Shown here: in pieces, positions 7,637-15,216 of the stretch
Numbering within the stretch: position 1 is the stretch's first letter
How the letters are laid out: the number at the start of each line of letters is the position of its first letter
Assembly: GCA_028683555.1 (NCBI GenBank)
Contig: JAQUHN010000017.1
Span: forward strand, 1-36,614
Direction of reading: 5' to 3'
Origin: Geobacteraceae bacterium
Lineage (GTDB): Bacteria; Desulfobacterota; Desulfuromonadia; Geobacterales; Geobacteraceae
Length of the DNA: 36,614 nt
Program-made: the position numbers and the translations under genes
Notes under the pieces: generated by a model
The model's input: only the letters and a program-made list of their open reading frames with translations
Databases searched by the model: none
Told to the model about the DNA's origin: nothing

Positions 7637-8263
7637 ATGAAACGGACTGTTGTTTTTATGTGCTTGGCTCTTTTCTTCATTTTATCAGCAAGCATCGCAA
7701 TGGCCGCAGACAGTATTTCCGGCAAAGTTGGCATTAGCGGACAAATCGGTTTTCTTGTTCCGTCAGACAGTGAAGCGTTCGAACCTTTTACCCCCAGCTA
7801 CAACCTGGAAAGTGATGTCGGCTTTATTGGCGGTGGTGGCCTTATCTATGGGATCAATAAAAACCTTGCGATTGAATGCAACATCACCTATACGGAATTC
7901 GCTGCCAAAATTGCGGGTATTCAAGAAGGAGACTTTGATACCACAAACATTGCATTCGGCGTGCAATACCGGTTTGTAGATATCCCGGTACCGCATCTAG
8001 TGCCCTATGCAGGTGGAGGGTTGGATATCCTGATGAATGGTTTTTCTTCCTCATATAGCAACAGTCTTGATGTTGATACCGTGGCAGGTGTCCATGTGTG
8101 TGGTGGTGTAGATTATTTCATCCTGCCGCAGTTGGCGTTAAACGCTGAATTAAAAGGTGTTCTGGCTCCTGATGCGGACATCAACTACAGTGGGATAAAA
8201 GTCGGTAATTATGACCCGACAAGTCTTTCGATGACTTTTGGTGTTCGATTCTTCTTTAACTGA
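7637..8263 (+). CDS. outer-membrane beta-barrel protein
   Basis: A 208-aa protein with a signal peptide (residues 1-23, cleavage after AMA). The mature part has alternating-residue amphipathic strands and ends in an aromatic residue followed by Asn (FGVRFFFN), the pattern of outer-membrane barrels. Repeated strand-turn units (NLAIECNITYTEF, NIAFGVQYRF, PYAGGGLDIL) suggest an eight-stranded small barrel of the OmpA/OmpW/OmpX type. The specific family is not assigned. A very good AAAGGAGGAAGG site precedes the ATG, and a 16-bp terminator follows. It lies between the tRNA-Thr gene and its remnant copy. Confidence 0.85.
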   Translation: MKRTVVFMCLALFFILSASIAMAADSISGKVGISGQIGFLVPSDSEAFEPFTPSYNLESDVGFIGGGGLIYGINKNLAIECNITYTEFAAKIAGIQEGDFDTTNIAFGVQYRFVDIPVPHLVPYAGGGLDILMNGFSSSYSNSLDVDTVAGVHVCGGVDYFILPQLALNAELKGVLAPDADINYSGIKVGNYDPTSLSMTFGVRFFFN

Positions 8264-8324
8264 CAGCCGGTCTTCCCAAAAACATTCACTTTATTACAAT
8301 CACTTACCAGGTAACGGTAAGTTC

Positions 8325-8362
8325 TTTCTTATTGTGCGCCGTGCATGGCGCACAATAAGAAA
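8325..8362 (+). terminator. long perfect terminator hairpin
   Basis: The 16-bp perfect arms TTTCTTATTGTGCGCC (8325-8340) and GGCGCACAATAAGAAA (8347-8362) enclose a 6-base loop. It closes the barrel gene. It abuts the tRNA terminator on the opposite strand. Confidence 0.85.
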
Positions 8363-8390
8363 AGGGGCTACGCTACTGCGTAACCCCTTG
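8362..8390 (-). terminator. terminator of tRNA-Thr
   Basis: Arms AAGGGGCTACGC and GCGTAACCCCTT pair with one mismatch around a short loop, just 3' of the tRNA on the minus strand. The minus strand continues into a T-rich tract. Confidence 0.75.
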
Positions 8391-8396
8391 ATTTCA

Positions 8397-8472
8397 TGGA
8401 GCCACCTGCCGGAATCGAACCGGCGACCTATTGATTACGAATCAATTGCTCTACCATCTGAGCTAAGGTGGC
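8397..8472 (-). tRNA. tRNA-Thr(CGT)
   Basis: The 76-nt cloverleaf is complete. A 7-bp acceptor stem (GCCACCT pairing with AGGTGGC) is followed by the D-arm (AGCTCAGATGGTAGAGC) and the anticodon arm ATTGA-TTCGTAA-TCAAT with anticodon CGT. The T-arm contains GGTTCGATTCC. The discriminator is T, and CCA is encoded. The CGT anticodon reads the Thr codon ACG. It is a single gene, not part of a cluster, and its 3' half recurs in decayed form at 6666-6715. Confidence 0.95.
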
Positions 8473-8705
8473 GTTATCAGGACTATTTACTTATACCAAA
8501 TCCACTCGCAAGTCAAGTATCTTGCCAAGGTGAGGGGGGATGCCATAATAAGTACTTGAAAGATGACATAATGAGGTTTGCAATGGTTTACATATAGGCG
8601 ACGGAGATAGAAATATCGAGGTGATTTCAAATTGATTTTGATGTGTGGCGGCGTGAAAAATTTTCGTCAATTTTTACCTTCATCGGTGCATCGGTTTAAA
8701 CATTT

Positions 8706-8734
8706 TGAGGGGCGGTTTTTGCCCCTCATTTTTT
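8706..8734 (+). terminator. intrinsic terminator
   Basis: Arms TGAGGGGC (8706-8713) and GCCCCTCA (8721-8728) with a 7-base loop are followed by a six-T run on the plus strand. The run overlaps the stop codon of the convergent minus-strand gene. Confidence 0.75.
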
Positions 8735-9206
8735 ATCTGTGTGACTGTTGTATCGAGGTTAATATTCCATTTTTAAAATAGCAATAATCAGAACCATACT
8801 CCGACATGACCCATTGTTCATGCTCACCATAGGAACCGGTCGAGGTATTGATTCGATATGGCTTGCCCCAGGCTGCTCGGACCTGACCGGCCGTCATGCC
8901 TATCCTGATTTCCTTTTTTGCCACCATATTACAGATATCGTTTGCCCATGATGGGTGTTTTTGTTTTATCTTTTGGCCTTTCGGTGTAAGTGTAACCGTT
9001 TTGAGCCGATCCACCTGGGTTGATGAAGGTGGTGTTGAGTAATCCGCGAAATTCATGCGTGAGCAGGTATACCCAAATAGAAGAAGGATGATAATAATTA
9101 GCCATACAACAACCTTGGATGATGACAAGGTTTTTCTGCAGTATGGGCAAACCTTTGCGTCAGAAGGAATCATCATCGAGCAGAATTTACATTTTTTATC
9201 TGCCAT
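8733..9206 (-). CDS. zinc-ribbon, membrane-anchored protein with SmpA/BamE-like tail
   Basis: A 157-aa protein in three parts. Residues 5-23 form a zinc ribbon (CKFC and CPYC pairs). Residues about 32-46 form one transmembrane helix (VVVWLIIIILLLFGY). Residues about 95-150 resemble the small SmpA/BamE-like fold: IRIGMTAGQVRAAWGKPYRI, a polar loop, then EQWVM and the YCYFKNGILTSI strand. The G-M-T-x-x-x-V-x-x-x-W-G-x-P signature is the usual BamE-like start. The ribbon would lie in the cytoplasm and the tail outside. The function is unknown. It is followed by a terminator and preceded by a lipoprotein gene on the same strand. Confidence 0.75.
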   Translation of the reverse strand: MADKKCKFCSMMIPSDAKVCPYCRKTLSSSKVVVWLIIIILLLFGYTCSRMNFADYSTPPSSTQVDRLKTVTLTPKGQKIKQKHPSWANDICNMVAKKEIRIGMTAGQVRAAWGKPYRINTSTGSYGEHEQWVMSEYGSDYCYFKNGILTSIQQSHR

Positions 9207-9227
9207 TTCACCCTCTCATTTTTCTAC

Positions 9228-9776
9228 CTATTTTTGCTCGGCTTCCCAGGCGTTGATTATCTCGGAATATTCATTTTTGGGCTTGGTTATAACGGGAGAA
9301 GGATCTGCAGGTCTAACTGGAGGCGCGGCAACTGGGGTTGTTATAGACACAGGTTCCTGGACCAGGGAGATGTTGATCGGATCCTCCGATAAACTCCACA
9401 TGGCGCCGGTGGCGGGATCAACTATCAGCATGCCGATAAGGCCGCCGAAGAGGATGTTGCCAAAATACCAGCCATTAACACCAGCCTCGAGGGTAACTTC
9501 TTTCGGTGCATATCCTTCCTTGCTGACGCGGATTTTATAACATGATTTACTGAAATATCCGGAATCTCGCTTCAGTGAGGCGGAAAAAGGCGTGTTGGTG
9601 GATAAGATGCATTGGCCTGTATTGATATCCGTTATCTCAAGCTTTGCGTTTGCAGGCGTCGAGTTGATCGGTACTGTCTGCAACCCTCCGGATACAATCG
9701 AGGCGCAGCCTGAAGTGAAGAAGTAAAAACAACCGCAAATCACCAGGGATACAGTTTTTAATACGTTTCTCTTCAT
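9228..9776 (-). CDS. PEGA-like putative lipoprotein
   Basis: A 182-aa protein with a lipoprotein signal peptide ending in a TSGC lipobox (Cys about residue 24). A PEGA-like beta domain follows: VPINSTPANAKLEI, then NTPFSASLKRDSGYF and YKIRVSKEGYAPKEVTLEAG, with the typical SxPxxAxxxI opening and the GYxP motif. A Gly-rich hydrophobic segment (FGNILFGGLIGMLIVDPATGAMW) is characteristic of small proteins of this type. The C-terminus is Pro-rich. The ATG at 9774-9776 has AGGAGG six bases away; GTG and TTG codons just upstream are weaker. It probably sits in the cell envelope; its role is unknown. Confidence 0.78.
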   Translation of the reverse strand: MKRNVLKTVSLVICGCFYFFTSGCASIVSGGLQTVPINSTPANAKLEITDINTGQCILSTNTPFSASLKRDSGYFSKSCYKIRVSKEGYAPKEVTLEAGVNGWYFGNILFGGLIGMLIVDPATGAMWSLSEDPINISLVQEPVSITTPVAAPPVRPADPSPVITKPKNEYSEIINAWEAEQK

Positions 9777-9794
9777 CACCAACCTCCTTTTAAT

Positions 9795-10148
9795 TTACAC
9801 ATCATCTTTAGATTTGCTTCCTGCAATGGATTCTGCTACACGCAGAATAACCCTCCTGTCTTCCGGATCCGCCCGATCGAACGCGGCCAGGAGTTGTAAT
9901 TCCTCTTCGGATAGTAACTTTTTCAGGGTTTCCCTTGTCGCATCTACGCCCATAATCAGCCACTCTATTGTGACATTGCCGAGCTGCGCGATCTTTATCA
10001 GCGCGCCGATCGTCGGGTAGGCATCACCATTCTCATATGCTGAGACCGAGGCATTGCTGACATTTACCAGTCTACCGAATTCGGTCTGGTTGTGTCCCAA
10101 GGAATTCCGTATTTTACGTATGCGGGCACCGATACTTTTCTTATCCAT
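9795..10148 (-). CDS. XRE-family transcriptional regulator
   Basis: A 117-aa DNA-binding protein with an N-terminal Cro/CI-type helix-turn-helix (residues 7-62; recognition region SNASVSAYENGDAYPTIGALIKIA). The C-terminal 45 residues are helical (LKKLLSEEELQLLAAFDRADPEDRRVILRVAESIAG), the kind of short tail seen in phage and mobile-element repressors. A palindrome, TTCAAAtagaaTTTGAA, lies at 10187-10203 in front of it and could be its operator. It is one of three leftward HTH genes in a row next to the prophage, so it may belong to the phage or to a decayed neighbour element. Confidence 0.85.
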   Translation of the reverse strand: MDKKSIGARIRKIRNSLGHNQTEFGRLVNVSNASVSAYENGDAYPTIGALIKIAQLGNVTIEWLIMGVDATRETLKKLLSEEELQLLAAFDRADPEDRRVILRVAESIAGSKSKDDV

Positions 10149-10186
10149 GCCTCCATTAAAGGAATGTTTTTTGTGATGTCAAATTT

Positions 10187-10203
10187 TTCAAATAGAATTT
10201 GAA
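10187..10203. promoter_or_regulatory. candidate operator palindrome
   Basis: TTCAAA (10187-10192) and TTTGAA (10198-10203) form a perfect 6-bp inverted repeat with a 5-base spacer, 39 bp upstream of the XRE gene that starts at 10148. Size and placement fit a dimeric HTH repressor site. The protein-site link is inferred. Confidence 0.45.
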
Positions 10204-10227
10204 TAACAATATATATATCAGGAAATA

Positions 10228-10599
10228 TTAGGTTTGGATTGACTTTTTTGATAAAAAATTTATCCCCTTCTCGTACTCCTGAAACGAGCTAACAAAACGC
10301 AAAACCAGTCTCTGGCCTTTAGGAGTACATTCGCGGAAAAGTTTCGACAATGTTGACAGTGCGTCCAGTTTGTTCAGAAATGATTCTTCCGGTTGATAAA
10401 ACTCACTGATATCTACATCCAGCGCATTGGCCAGCCGCGCAACAGTATTTTTACTTACCGACACGGTCCCGGCTTCAACTCTAGAAACATGTTTCACACC
10501 AGACCAGCGAGCCAGATCGTCTTGGGACAGCCCGGCCTCCATCCGTAATCGGGTCAAATTGTATCTGATTCTATTATCGATGTCCTCTTTTGTAACCAT
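10228..10599 (-). CDS. XRE-family transcriptional regulator
   Basis: A 123-aa protein with an N-terminal HTH (residues about 10-66: NLTRLRMEAGLSQDDLARWSG, then VKHVSRVEAGTVSVSKNTVARLANALDVDISEFY). The DLARWSGV/VSRVEAG spacing is that of Cro/CI domains. The C-terminal part (LDALSTLSKLFRECTPKGQRLVLRFVSSF) is helical and resembles short dimerisation tails. It is AT-rich relative to the later phage genes. ATG at 10597-10599 is preferred over TTG one codon upstream. It lies 79 bp from the next XRE gene on the same strand; the two are separate proteins rather than duplicates. Confidence 0.82.
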   Translation of the reverse strand: MVTKEDIDNRIRYNLTRLRMEAGLSQDDLARWSGVKHVSRVEAGTVSVSKNTVARLANALDVDISEFYQPEESFLNKLDALSTLSKLFRECTPKGQRLVLRFVSSFQEYEKGINFLSKKSIQT

Positions 10600-10797
10600 C
10601 AAAAGCCCCGCGAACTTTAGTTTTAATGAAAGTACCTGGTCGAAAAAATGAAGTATTTTTTTATAAAAAGGTCGTTTTGTTGCGGTGACCGAGATTGGAA
10701 ATGTACGTATTTGCCTTAATTAAAGAAAAAGCTAATATTTTGGTCCCCTTGTTGCTCTTTTTAATCCCGGTTAAAACTTCAGCATGGAGCCTTGGAA

Positions 10798-10956
10798 ATG
10801 GAGATGGAAATAGAAAAAATTATCGAATATCTAAACACTCTAAAGAGTGATGAAAAGCATGATTTAATTCAACAAATATTGAGCCATCAACTTCCGGCTC
10901 GCGTAAGCGTATCCCTAGTCACCATTGTCGCCTATTCAACTTACGATAGGTTGTAG
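10798..10956 (+). CDS. small ORF of unknown function
   Basis: A 52-aa frame whose N-terminal part (EKIIEYLNTLKSDEKHDLIQQIL) is a charged amphipathic helix. A GGAG lies nine bases before the ATG. The stop touches the stop of the convergent repressor gene, with no spacing. No family is recognised, and it may be chance in an AT-rich region. Confidence 0.35.
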   Translation: MEMEIEKIIEYLNTLKSDEKHDLIQQILSHQLPARVSVSLVTIVAYSTYDRL

Positions 10957-11358
10957 TTATTTATCCCCGCTTTTCTTGGCTTTTTCAATCCGTTCCAGAA
11001 TCATTGCATAAAACTCCCAGGCTTTGTCCTGGTTTTCAAGCATTGCATTTACGGCCTTCTCGATAGGCTCTGGCAGCTTCTTCTTGTATCTATCTAACTG
11101 CTCCTCAGCAACAACTCCCGCCTTAGTTTCGCTGTTCTTGACCTCAAAATACTGAAGATTATCCCCATCCCTCAATAAAAAATCTATATTAACGTTTTCG
11201 TTAATGGCCCATTCAATCACTAAGGGCAGCAAGGTCCCCTTTTTCTTTCTTGCACTAAAATCAGGTGGAGAAATATTAAACATTTCGGCCACTTGTGAGT
11301 CGTGCCGTAAATTCTTCAGGCTTTTGATTTTGTCTATAACCAGATCATAGTTAATCAT
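10957..11358 (-). CDS. phage CI-type repressor, N-terminal DNA-binding type without peptidase domain
   Basis: A 133-aa protein whose first 70 residues fit the bacteriophage CI repressor HTH domain (SLKNLRHDSQVAEMFNISPPDFSARKKKGTLLPLVIEWAINENVNIDFLLRDG). The rest is a charged helix (EEQLDRYKKKLPEPIEKAVNAML). CI proteins of this class often carry an S24 self-cleaving peptidase; here it is absent. Induction therefore probably does not use RecA-stimulated self-cleavage, though that is inference. It faces the early operon across about 110 bp and is the best candidate for the lysogeny repressor. Confidence 0.85.
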   Translation of the reverse strand: MINYDLVIDKIKSLKNLRHDSQVAEMFNISPPDFSARKKKGTLLPLVIEWAINENVNIDFLLRDGDNLQYFEVKNSETKAGVVAEEQLDRYKKKLPEPIEKAVNAMLENQDKAWEFYAMILERIEKAKKSGDK

Positions 11359-11361
11359 AAT

Positions 11362-11440
11362 GTTAATTTCTTCTTGACACTGTTAATTGGTTAGTTTATT
11401 AGTTAATTAATCTTGACGAAAACGCAGCTTTGCGAAAACG
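11362..11440. promoter_or_regulatory. divergent phage operator/promoter region
   Basis: Three GTTAATT boxes begin at 11362, 11382 and 11402, spaced exactly 20 bp, about two helical turns. GTTAAT also occurs at 11350 inside the repressor start. A rightward promoter, TTGACA (11374-11379) and TATTAG (11397-11402) with a 17-bp spacer, overlaps the second and third boxes. Bound repressor would therefore block early transcription. Two CGAAAACG direct repeats follow at 11417-11424 and 11433-11440. Confidence 0.65.
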
Positions 11441-11471
11441 AACCTTGACACTGGAAGCACGGGGGGAACCC

Positions 11472-11699
11472 ATGACTAATACAAAACAATACCGAAAAAT
11501 CAGAGCAACCATGATGCTTCATGGTGTGACGAACCAGGAAATAGCCACCCAAGAAGGGGTGACGGAAAATTATGTCACTTTTGTCGTAACTGGTCGTCGG
11601 GTCGGTTACCGGATCCGCCGCGCTATAGCCAGGGCATGTGGTGTCTCCGTGAAATATTTATGGCCTGACACGGATGACGACCTCCCCGAGGCAGCGTAG
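11472..11699 (+). CDS. small Cro-like HTH regulator
   Basis: A 75-aa basic protein whose middle (VTNQEIATQEGVTENYVTFVVTGRRVGYRIRRAIARACGV) is a compact helix-turn-helix. It is the first rightward early gene, opposite the repressor, which is the place of cro or of Mu ner. It would probably repress early or repressor transcription. The ATG at 11472 follows a GGGGGG tract; an upstream frame to 11430 is not preferred. Confidence 0.75.
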   Translation: MTNTKQYRKIRATMMLHGVTNQEIATQEGVTENYVTFVVTGRRVGYRIRRAIARACGVSVKYLWPDTDDDLPEAA

Positions 11700-11761
11700 C
11701 GATTCGGATTGTCTACTATATCAAACATACTTTGATAATACCAACAGAGAAAGGGTCGGCA

Positions 11762-12199
11762 ATGTCAAAACGAAATACGAAATTGGACGAAAGCTTGTCT
11801 GTGCAGAAACTGTTGTTCGACACCGAGGTAGCGGAAGGAATATTCGATATCTCCCTAGGGTTTCGTCAGTGCTTGTCCCGGACTATCCATAGCTGCAGGA
11901 AAGACAGGTATCAGATAGCCGGTGAGGTAAGTCGATTAACGCAGGGCAGTTTTAGCAAGGACATGCTGGACAAATATACGGGGTCCGATACGTCGTATGG
12001 GATTCGCGCGGAGGCTTTGCCGGCCGTATGCCATACGCTCGGGTCCCTGGAGCCTTTTCGCTACCTCCTTGAACCGCTTGGTTCCGATGTGTTGAACCCC
12101 GAGGATCGGGACCTTGTCCGGCTGGCACGTCTGGAAGAGCAAAAGCGAAACCTGGATGCCGAAATCATGCAACTGCGAGCCAAACGTGGGATTCGATAA
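11762..12199 (+). CDS. phage regulatory protein, CII/YmfL-like
   Basis: A 145-aa protein (start ATG 11762). Its middle (YQIAGEVSRLTQGSFSKDMLDKYTGSDTSYGIRAEALPAVCHTLGSLEPFRYLLEPLG) resembles the phage CII/YmfL-type DNA-binding module: a tested strain or lysis-decision HTH, followed by a short sugar-like K/T spacer, then the ALPAVCHTLG helix. The C-terminus ends in a charged helix (RLARLEEQKRNLDAEIMQLRAKRG), probably for oligomerisation. It sits second in the early operon, where CII-like activators commonly lie. Homology to CII proper is only pattern-level. Confidence 0.6.
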   Translation: MSKRNTKLDESLSVQKLLFDTEVAEGIFDISLGFRQCLSRTIHSCRKDRYQIAGEVSRLTQGSFSKDMLDKYTGSDTSYGIRAEALPAVCHTLGSLEPFRYLLEPLGSDVLNPEDRDLVRLARLEEQKRNLDAEIMQLRAKRGIR

Positions 12200-12217
12200 A
12201 GAGAGGGGATAACAGTA

Positions 12218-12523
12218 GTGACAACATACAGACGCATTGACGCAATTACCAAAACCACACAGATCATTGATTACCTGGCCACAGTCAAGGCCGAGGCCGC
12301 CACCGGGCCCCAGATCGCCCAGGCGATTAACATGTCGGTCGGCACCGTAATGTGTCACTTAGCCACGCTGGAAGACGCTGGCTACGTTACGGCGGTTGGC
12401 GGCGGCTATCGGCTTGGAATGAAGCTAGCCCTGCATTGGGCCAGGGTTAAAAGTAACCTCGAAGGGCAGCGCGACCGGATAGGCCGCGACCTCGAATCTA
12501 TTTCTATACCGGGAGGAAACTGA
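12218..12523 (+). CDS. IclR-type winged-HTH protein
   Basis: A 101-aa protein with an IclR-like winged helix: TQIIDYLATVKAEAATGPQIAQAINMSVGTVMCHLATLEDAGYVTAVGGGYRLG (residues about 13-67), where the S-x-x-T-x-x-x-x-L-x-x-L-E-x-x-G-Y-V turn and the GGGYRLG wing are characteristic. It lacks the large ligand-binding domain of IclR regulators. The GTG start has GAGAGGGG upstream. The stop lies one base before the next gene's ATG, so it is in the early operon. It is probably a DNA-binding accessory factor for replication or regulation. Confidence 0.75.
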   Translation: MTTYRRIDAITKTTQIIDYLATVKAEAATGPQIAQAINMSVGTVMCHLATLEDAGYVTAVGGGYRLGMKLALHWARVKSNLEGQRDRIGRDLESISIPGGN

Positions 12524-12524
12524 A

Positions 12525-13445
12525 ATGGCGGGAAAACCGAGAACCGTTAATGCCGAGGTTGAGGCGGCAAACGATATTTATAAGGTTGCAAGGGCTGACG
12601 CCGATCAAGAGATCGCCAAAATGAAGGAGCGGGAGCAACTTATCGCTCAATCACATGAAATGATCGGCAGGATTCAGGGAGTGGAAATGATCGCAAAAAT
12701 GGCGACCGTCTCCACTTTAATCTGGCTGAGGGATGTTAAGGCCGCGAAGATTTACCGCGATCTGCCAGGGATAGGTACTTGGGATGATTTCTGTAAATAC
12801 CTGAAAAAAGATAGAAGAACTGTCGATGAGGACCTCCAAAACCTTGCCACCTTTGGTGAAGATTTTTTGGAGACGGTCGCCAGTTTACAGGTCGGCTACC
12901 GCGACCTGCGCAAGCTCCGGCAGCTAACCCACGACGGCACCATCCAAGTCATCGATGATGCTATCGAAATATCCGGTGAACGCATACCTCTGGACGCCGA
13001 TCACAAGGAGGATCTGCAGGCGGCTATTGAGAAGGTTGTCGAGGAGCAGGTGGCGGTCAAGGAAGAGTTGAAGGCGCAGAAAAAAGCGTTTGACCGCGTC
13101 CAGGACGATACCCGAAAGAGCATGGTCAAACTGCAGAAAGAGTTGGACAAGCTCACCGATCAGGCGGCAATGAAGGAACTCTCCCCCGAGGAGGACGCTG
13201 TCCTCCAGCAGATTGATAACCTCCACACCACATTCATGGGCTACCTCCTCCAGATCCGCACCCTGGTCGATGCCGAGGATATTCCCGGCCCGCGCGCCAA
13301 GTCGGCACTGATCGCTTTTTTGAACCAGGCCCGGATGGAACTGAATGCTTACTACGATACCGCCTACGATCGGCATGCCGCTCCCGGCATGGCTCCCGAT
13401 GAGGATTGGGTTCCTCCATTCGAAAGGGATACCACCCTTGCCTGA
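12525..13445 (+). CDS. coiled-coil phage early protein
   Basis: A 306-aa hydrophilic protein. Residues about 15-60 and 150-215 have strong coiled-coil heptads (for example DLQAAIEKVVEEQVAVKEELKAQ and KLQKELDKLTDQ). Residues about 80-130 (GTWDDFCKYLKKDRRTVDEDLQNLATFG) look like a small HTH-like helical domain. No catalytic motifs or membrane segments are visible. It follows the winged-HTH gene after one base and precedes the transposase, so it belongs to the transposition/replication block. It may be a structural or DNA-binding cofactor; no function is established. Confidence 0.75.
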   Translation: MAGKPRTVNAEVEAANDIYKVARADADQEIAKMKEREQLIAQSHEMIGRIQGVEMIAKMATVSTLIWLRDVKAAKIYRDLPGIGTWDDFCKYLKKDRRTVDEDLQNLATFGEDFLETVASLQVGYRDLRKLRQLTHDGTIQVIDDAIEISGERIPLDADHKEDLQAAIEKVVEEQVAVKEELKAQKKAFDRVQDDTRKSMVKLQKELDKLTDQAAMKELSPEEDAVLQQIDNLHTTFMGYLLQIRTLVDAEDIPGPRAKSALIAFLNQARMELNAYYDTAYDRHAAPGMAPDEDWVPPFERDTTLA

Positions 13446-13507
13446 CGGCGACCCCTCCTTATTAAAGAGGGGTGCGTGAAAACTTAACACAAACAGGGAG
13501 CGCATGT

Positions 13508-15190
13508 ATGTGGCAAACGGAACTGGCGGCAAAACTGAATGAGGCGGGACATGGGGAGCGGTCGAAAATCCTGGGGTTCTATCAGGAGCAGACTGGATAT
13601 TCCAGGGAGCATCTCTACCGGATAGCCCGTGCCAACCACTTCGAGTCGGGCCGAAAAACCCGAGCCGATCGCGGCGTCCGGAAATGCGGTCTCACCGATG
13701 ACCAAATCACGTTTCTGTCCGGCCTCCTGTATAAGACGGGGCGTGAGAACAAGGGACCGATCATGCCGATCGAGACGGCGCTGGAAATCGCAATCGACAA
13801 CGGCCGCATCGAGCCGGGCCAGGCATGCGCCGGAACGGTCGCGCGGCACCTGAGGGAACTGCAGATGAGCAAGGAGAGACTGAAAGACCCGACGCCGCAT
13901 ACCGAGCTGCGCAGCCTGCATCCGAATTACTGCCATCTCGTGGACGTGTCGGTCTGTATCCAATATTACCTGCGCAACGGCCGCATGGGCATCATGGATG
14001 AGCGGGACTTCTACAAGAACAAGCCGGACGCCTTCAGTCGCGTCAAGCAGAAACTGCTGCGCTATGTTATCGACGATCATTTTTCCGGCATGTTCTTCTT
14101 TTACTACTATGTGGCCGACGGTGAGAGCCGCGAGAACCTGTGGGACTTCCTTAAAACCAGCTGGCGGGCCAAAGAAGACAGCCGTCTACCGTTTCGCGGC
14201 GTCCCCTTTTATCTCCTGATGGATGCCGGATCGGCCCAGCAGAGCCACGCCATGCAGGCGTTCTTCCGTGGCCTGGGGATCGAGCGGCCCAAGGGCAAGC
14301 CATACAACCCGCGACGCCAGGGTGCGGTCGAGACAACCCACACCATCATCGAGAACCATTTCGAAACCCGCCTGAGAATATGCCCGGCGCACACTGTTGA
14401 GGAATTGAACGCCTGGGCAATCGACTGGATGATCCACTATCACGCCACTCGTAAACACACCCGCCACGGCGAAACCCGCCTCGCCTCCTGGCTGCGGATC
14501 CAGCCGGAACAACTGCGCGATCTGCCCGATGACGAAACCTTGCAGATCATCTATACCGAACCGGCCGTCGAGTGTCCGGTTCGAAATTACCAGTTCAGCT
14601 ACCGGACCGAGACCTTCCGTGTCAAGCACCTTCCAGGCATGCATCACAACGCCAAAGTCCATGTATGCGTCAACCCCTACCGCTGGAAAGAAGAAAGGGT
14701 TGTCACCGTCATGTGGCAGAACACGCCGTACGAGGTGCAGGCGGTCAAGCACCTGGGAGCGAAGCTTGGCGGATTCAGCGAGCATGCGAAGGTTATCGGC
14801 AAGGAATACGGAGCACAGCCAATGACACAGACCCAGCGCGCCATCGAGAGGATCAACGAGATTGCCCATGGCGAGAAGGTTCCGAAAAAAGGCGCGATCC
14901 CCTTTGAGGGCCTCACGGTCTTCGGCCACCAGGCCGAAAAAGTCGACAACCTCGCCACCCTGCCGAAACGCGGCACGCCGATCGAGATATCGCGCCCGGC
15001 GGCTCCGGTCGAATACCCGATCATGGAGCTGTTCAAGCGGCTGCGCGACCAGGGCATCACCATCACTCCGGAGATCAACCGGCAACTGCGCGCCGAGTTT
15101 CGCGGCACCGTCACGGCGACCGATATCGAGGCAGTAATCGGCCGGTTCAGCGGCACGGACCTGACCGAGGAAATCAGAGGGGCAATGTAG
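13508..15190 (+). CDS. MuA-type D,D(35)E phage transposase
   Basis: A 560-aa protein that would cut the phage ends and join them to target DNA for replicative transposition. The RNase H-like catalytic triad is visible: D146 (HLVDVSV), D239 (YLLMDAGSAQQSHAMQAF) and E275 (RRQGAVETTH). Exactly 35 residues separate the last two, the classic D,D(35)E spacing. The N-terminal 120 residues are helical with an HTH-like YSREHLYRIARANHF, for end binding. The C-terminal third is basic and strand-rich, where Mu-like transposases contact the ATPase. At 560 aa it is shorter than MuA (663). AGGGAG precedes the ATG at 13508. The ATPase gene follows within 27 bp. Confidence 0.92.
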   Translation: MWQTELAAKLNEAGHGERSKILGFYQEQTGYSREHLYRIARANHFESGRKTRADRGVRKCGLTDDQITFLSGLLYKTGRENKGPIMPIETALEIAIDNGRIEPGQACAGTVARHLRELQMSKERLKDPTPHTELRSLHPNYCHLVDVSVCIQYYLRNGRMGIMDERDFYKNKPDAFSRVKQKLLRYVIDDHFSGMFFFYYYVADGESRENLWDFLKTSWRAKEDSRLPFRGVPFYLLMDAGSAQQSHAMQAFFRGLGIERPKGKPYNPRRQGAVETTHTIIENHFETRLRICPAHTVEELNAWAIDWMIHYHATRKHTRHGETRLASWLRIQPEQLRDLPDDETLQIIYTEPAVECPVRNYQFSYRTETFRVKHLPGMHHNAKVHVCVNPYRWKEERVVTVMWQNTPYEVQAVKHLGAKLGGFSEHAKVIGKEYGAQPMTQTQRAIERINEIAHGEKVPKKGAIPFEGLTVFGHQAEKVDNLATLPKRGTPIEISRPAAPVEYPIMELFKRLRDQGITITPEINRQLRAEFRGTVTATDIEAVIGRFSGTDLTEEIRGAM

Positions 15191-15216
15191 CCAAACCATT
15201 GCAATGGAGGTGTGAA

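Noticed and set aside
8238-8597. 119-aa plus-strand frame across the tRNA-Thr
   Set aside because: Its middle is the antisense of tRNA-Thr, a well-known false frame, and it starts inside the barrel gene.
10603-10956. Left end of the Mu-like phage
   Set aside because: I looked for a TG end with repeated transposase sites but saw none reliable enough to call; comparison with an empty site is needed.
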